Origin: an uncultured Ruminococcus sp.
Lineage (GTDB): Bacteria > Bacillota > Clostridia > Oscillospirales > Ruminococcaceae
Assembly: GCA_947174365.1 (NCBI GenBank)
Contig: CAMWIR010000019.1
Coordinates: forward strand, 1 to 32,708
Direction of reading: 5' to 3'
DNA: 32,708 nucleotides
Each line of letters starts with the position of its first letter. Position 1 is the stretch's first letter. Below are positions 30,831 to 32,708 of this stretch, piece after piece. Below the pieces are notes generated by a model, which had not been told where the DNA came from, did no database searches, and was given only the letters and a program-made list of their open reading frames with translations. The translations under genes and the position numbers were made by a program.

Positions 30831-31895
30831 ATGAATTTAAAATTTACAGTAACGGGCGAGGAGCTTTCGGATATACTTCTGAATATTGCCACTGTACGCC
30901 CGGTGTTTATATGGGGTGCGCCGGGGATAGGAAAATCTGCGCTTGTACAAAAATTTGCGGATGATGTGGGAATGGAGTGCGTTTCACTTTTGGGAAGCCA
31001 GCTTGCCCCGGAGGATATTATCGGCATACCTCAGATAAAGGGCGAGACCTCGCAGTTTATGCCCCCGAAAATGATAGCACGGAAAGAGCCGTATGTGCTG
31101 TTTCTGGACGAACTTAACGCCTGCTCCCAGGAGGTGCAGAAGGCTTTCTACAGCCTTATTCACGAGCGGCGGATAGGAGAATATCATTTGTCCGAGGGAA
31201 GCGTTGTGATAGGGGCGGGCAACCGTTCGCAGGACGGGGCTATTGTTAAAACAATGTCCACGGCGCTTATTAACAGAATGTTCCATGTGCAGCTTGCCCC
31301 CGACACAAACCAGTGGCTGAACTGGGCTTATGAAAATGACCTGCACCCTTGGGTGACGGACTACATAACACAGCGCCCCGATCATTTATTTTCCGAGCCG
31401 CCGAAAACGGAAGAACCGTATTCCACTCCCCGTTCGTGGCACGCTCTGAGCGACGCTCTGAAAAGCTACGGGGCAGGGGAAAAGGACGTGCCCGAGGGCA
31501 TTTTGAAGGTGCTTGCGTTCGGCTGCGTTTCTTCATCTCATGCGGGGAATTTTCTTGCTTTTATTAAGCAGCTGGGGAATAAAAATCTGCTTAATGAAAT
31601 TATCAAGGGAGAGGCAAAATTCCCCTCCGCTCCCGAGCAGCGGGACGTTTTATATTTTGTGGCTCAGAGCTTTCGTGCAAAGCTGCTTATGGAGCTGCCC
31701 GAAAACAAGCAGTCACTTGACGCTAAAACGCAGAATCTTGCTCACCGTGCAAAGGCTATGCTTAAAGACCTGTCTCATCTGAATATTGAGCTGGCGCAAA
31801 TGGTGGTTTCCTCCGATGAGGGAAAGGTTCTGCCGGAATGGTTCATGATAGAGATTGTCCGCGATTTGCCCCGACTTATTAAGAACGAGAAGTAA
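30831..31895 (+). CDS. MoxR-type AAA+ ATPase
   Basis: A 354-residue AAA+ ATPase of the MoxR group, chaperones that act on partner proteins with metal or VWA domains. Walker A is WGAPGIGKSALV (GKS at 34-36), Walker B is YVLFLDELN (D93, E94), and sensor 1 lies in VIGAGNRSQD. The arginine-rich segment STALINRMFHV follows. The C-terminal helical part (to 354) completes the family length. Only 2 bases separate it from the next gene, which encodes a metallopeptidase/VWA-like protein, the classic partner arrangement. The ribosome binding site is weak (CGGAG). Confidence 0.9.
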   Translation: MNLKFTVTGEELSDILLNIATVRPVFIWGAPGIGKSALVQKFADDVGMECVSLLGSQLAPEDIIGIPQIKGETSQFMPPKMIARKEPYVLFLDELNACSQEVQKAFYSLIHERRIGEYHLSEGSVVIGAGNRSQDGAIVKTMSTALINRMFHVQLAPDTNQWLNWAYENDLHPWVTDYITQRPDHLFSEPPKTEEPYSTPRSWHALSDALKSYGAGEKDVPEGILKVLAFGCVSSSHAGNFLAFIKQLGNKNLLNEIIKGEAKFPSAPEQRDVLYFVAQSFRAKLLMELPENKQSLDAKTQNLAHRAKAMLKDLSHLNIELAQMVVSSDEGKVLPEWFMIEIVRDLPRLIKNEK

Positions 31896-31897
31896 AA

Positions 31898-32708
31898 ATG
31901 GCTAAAAAGAAAGAAAATAAAATTTCAAAAAATGAACAGCAACTTCTTGACGGGATAGAGCTTGTAAAAAAACACCCTCTTTTCGGCAGGCTGTGTTTCC
32001 ATGGACATATTTGCGGGAAAAATGCTATGGGAAAAATGCCCGCAAGAGTTTCCGTTTACAATTATATGCTTAACAAGGACTGCGACCTCTCCCCCGGCGA
32101 ATGGGCGCATATTATTTCCCACTGTATGCTGCATTTGTCATTCGGGCATTTTGACGCAGAGCGTATGCCGGGTTATTACAATGAAGAACGCAAGTGGGTT
32201 GTAAGCTGCGACTATGCTCTGTGGAATATGGCCTGCGATATTTACATATGCAAATTTTTGCTGGATGTTAAATTCGGAACACCCTTTATTCGTGCGGAAG
32301 AATTATCGAGGTTCGGCAGCGTTTCAAGGGAAATAAAAATTTACGATAATTTAGTGAGAAATAAAATTGATTCATCGGAAAATATTTTCGGAACGGCGGG
32401 AGAATTTACCGATATGGTAATGCCCGACAAGCCGCTTGTTTACCAAAATGGCCAAAAGAACGAGCATATCACGGAGTTTGCATTTGCTCTTGCAGATTCG
32501 GTTCGGACGGTCATAAACAAGGCGGGTAACAGTTCCGAGAGCGGCATAAAAACCGAGGCGCAAAGAGCTGCACTGTGGTTTATAAATCATTATCCGCTGC
32601 TTGGGGGACTGGCAAGCGGATTTAAGATAATTGATACGAGAAACACTTTGCAGAATTTAAGTGATATCTCCATTGCGGCGGTGAATGTTACCGAGGGGGA
32701 AATTTACG
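31898..32708 (+). CDS. VWA/metallopeptidase-like partner of MoxR (DUF2201-type), 3' end outside window
   Basis: At least 270 codons, open at the window edge. The N-terminal domain resembles the putative metallopeptidase domain found before a VWA domain in MoxR partners. It reads LSPGEWAHIISHCMLHLSFG followed by HFD. In the family the motif is HExxH plus a further His; here it is H75-C76-M-L-H79 with H84, so cysteine replaces the expected catalytic glutamate. Further on, WNMACDIYICKFL is also typical. The C-terminal VWA part would lie beyond the window. The start is ATG 31898, with a weak GAGAAG box, 2 bases after moxR, so coupled translation is likely. Confidence 0.75.
   Translation, partial: MAKKKENKISKNEQQLLDGIELVKKHPLFGRLCFHGHICGKNAMGKMPARVSVYNYMLNKDCDLSPGEWAHIISHCMLHLSFGHFDAERMPGYYNEERKWVVSCDYALWNMACDIYICKFLLDVKFGTPFIRAEELSRFGSVSREIKIYDNLVRNKIDSSENIFGTAGEFTDMVMPDKPLVYQNGQKNEHITEFAFALADSVRTVINKAGNSSESGIKTEAQRAALWFINHYPLLGGLASGFKIIDTRNTLQNLSDISIAAVNVTEGEIY

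Overview
The window looks like chromosomal DNA from a Ruminococcus-like member of the Clostridia (Oscillospiraceae). Three things point that way: strong AAGGAGG-type ribosome binding sites with TTGACA/TATAAT promoters spaced 17 bp apart, a T-box leader in front of a trp operon, and a cellobiose 2-epimerase of the Ruminococcus albus type. This assignment comes from reading the sequence alone; no database search was possible.

Layout. (1) 1-3.9 kb: a YbbR/CdaR-like protein, a PepV-type M20 dipeptidase, a small unknown protein, and a convergent small membrane protein. (2) 4.2-8.6 kb, minus strand: one probable transcription unit from a strong promoter near 8600 to a terminator at 4205. It encodes an unknown 105-aa protein, a nitroreductase, two paralogous membrane PASTA proteins, a FucU-type mutarotase and a rhamnulokinase. 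(3) 8.8-16.6 kb, minus strand: a complete tryptophan operon (trpE, fused trpGD, trpC, trpF, a cupin gene, trpB, trpA, a chorismate mutase gene). It lies behind a T-box riboswitch with a UGG specifier and is closed by an intrinsic terminator. (4) 16.7-20.8 kb, minus strand: a winged-helix regulator with operator-like repeats around its own promoter, a ComFB-like protein, a cellobiose 2-epimerase and a pair of paralogous membrane proteins. (5) 20.85-23.6 kb: secA. (6) 23.9-32.7 kb, plus strand, accessory in character: two lipoprotein-like or secreted paralogues sharing a signal peptide, a VOC protein, an MFS transporter behind a leader-peptide/attenuator region, an APH-type kinase flanked by two copies of a palindromic repeat, a ParB-like protein, a histidine phosphatase, an unknown protein, and a MoxR ATPase next to a metallopeptidase-like protein cut by the window end.

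How the parts work together. The trp operon holds every enzyme from chorismate to tryptophan. It also holds a chorismate mutase, which draws the same substrate toward Phe/Tyr, so uncharged tRNA-Trp would raise both branches. The FucU/kinase pair suggests 6-deoxyhexose use, but the isomerase and aldolase are not here. The most interesting region is 25.6-28.6 kb. There a 37-codon leader ORF precedes an 11-bp hairpin that buries the ribosome binding site of the transporter and carries a U-tract, in the style of antibiotic-induced attenuators. Next to it, two ~105-bp palindromic repeats of one family sit in opposite orientation around a kinase gene.

No rRNA, tRNA, CRISPR array, transposase or integrase was seen.
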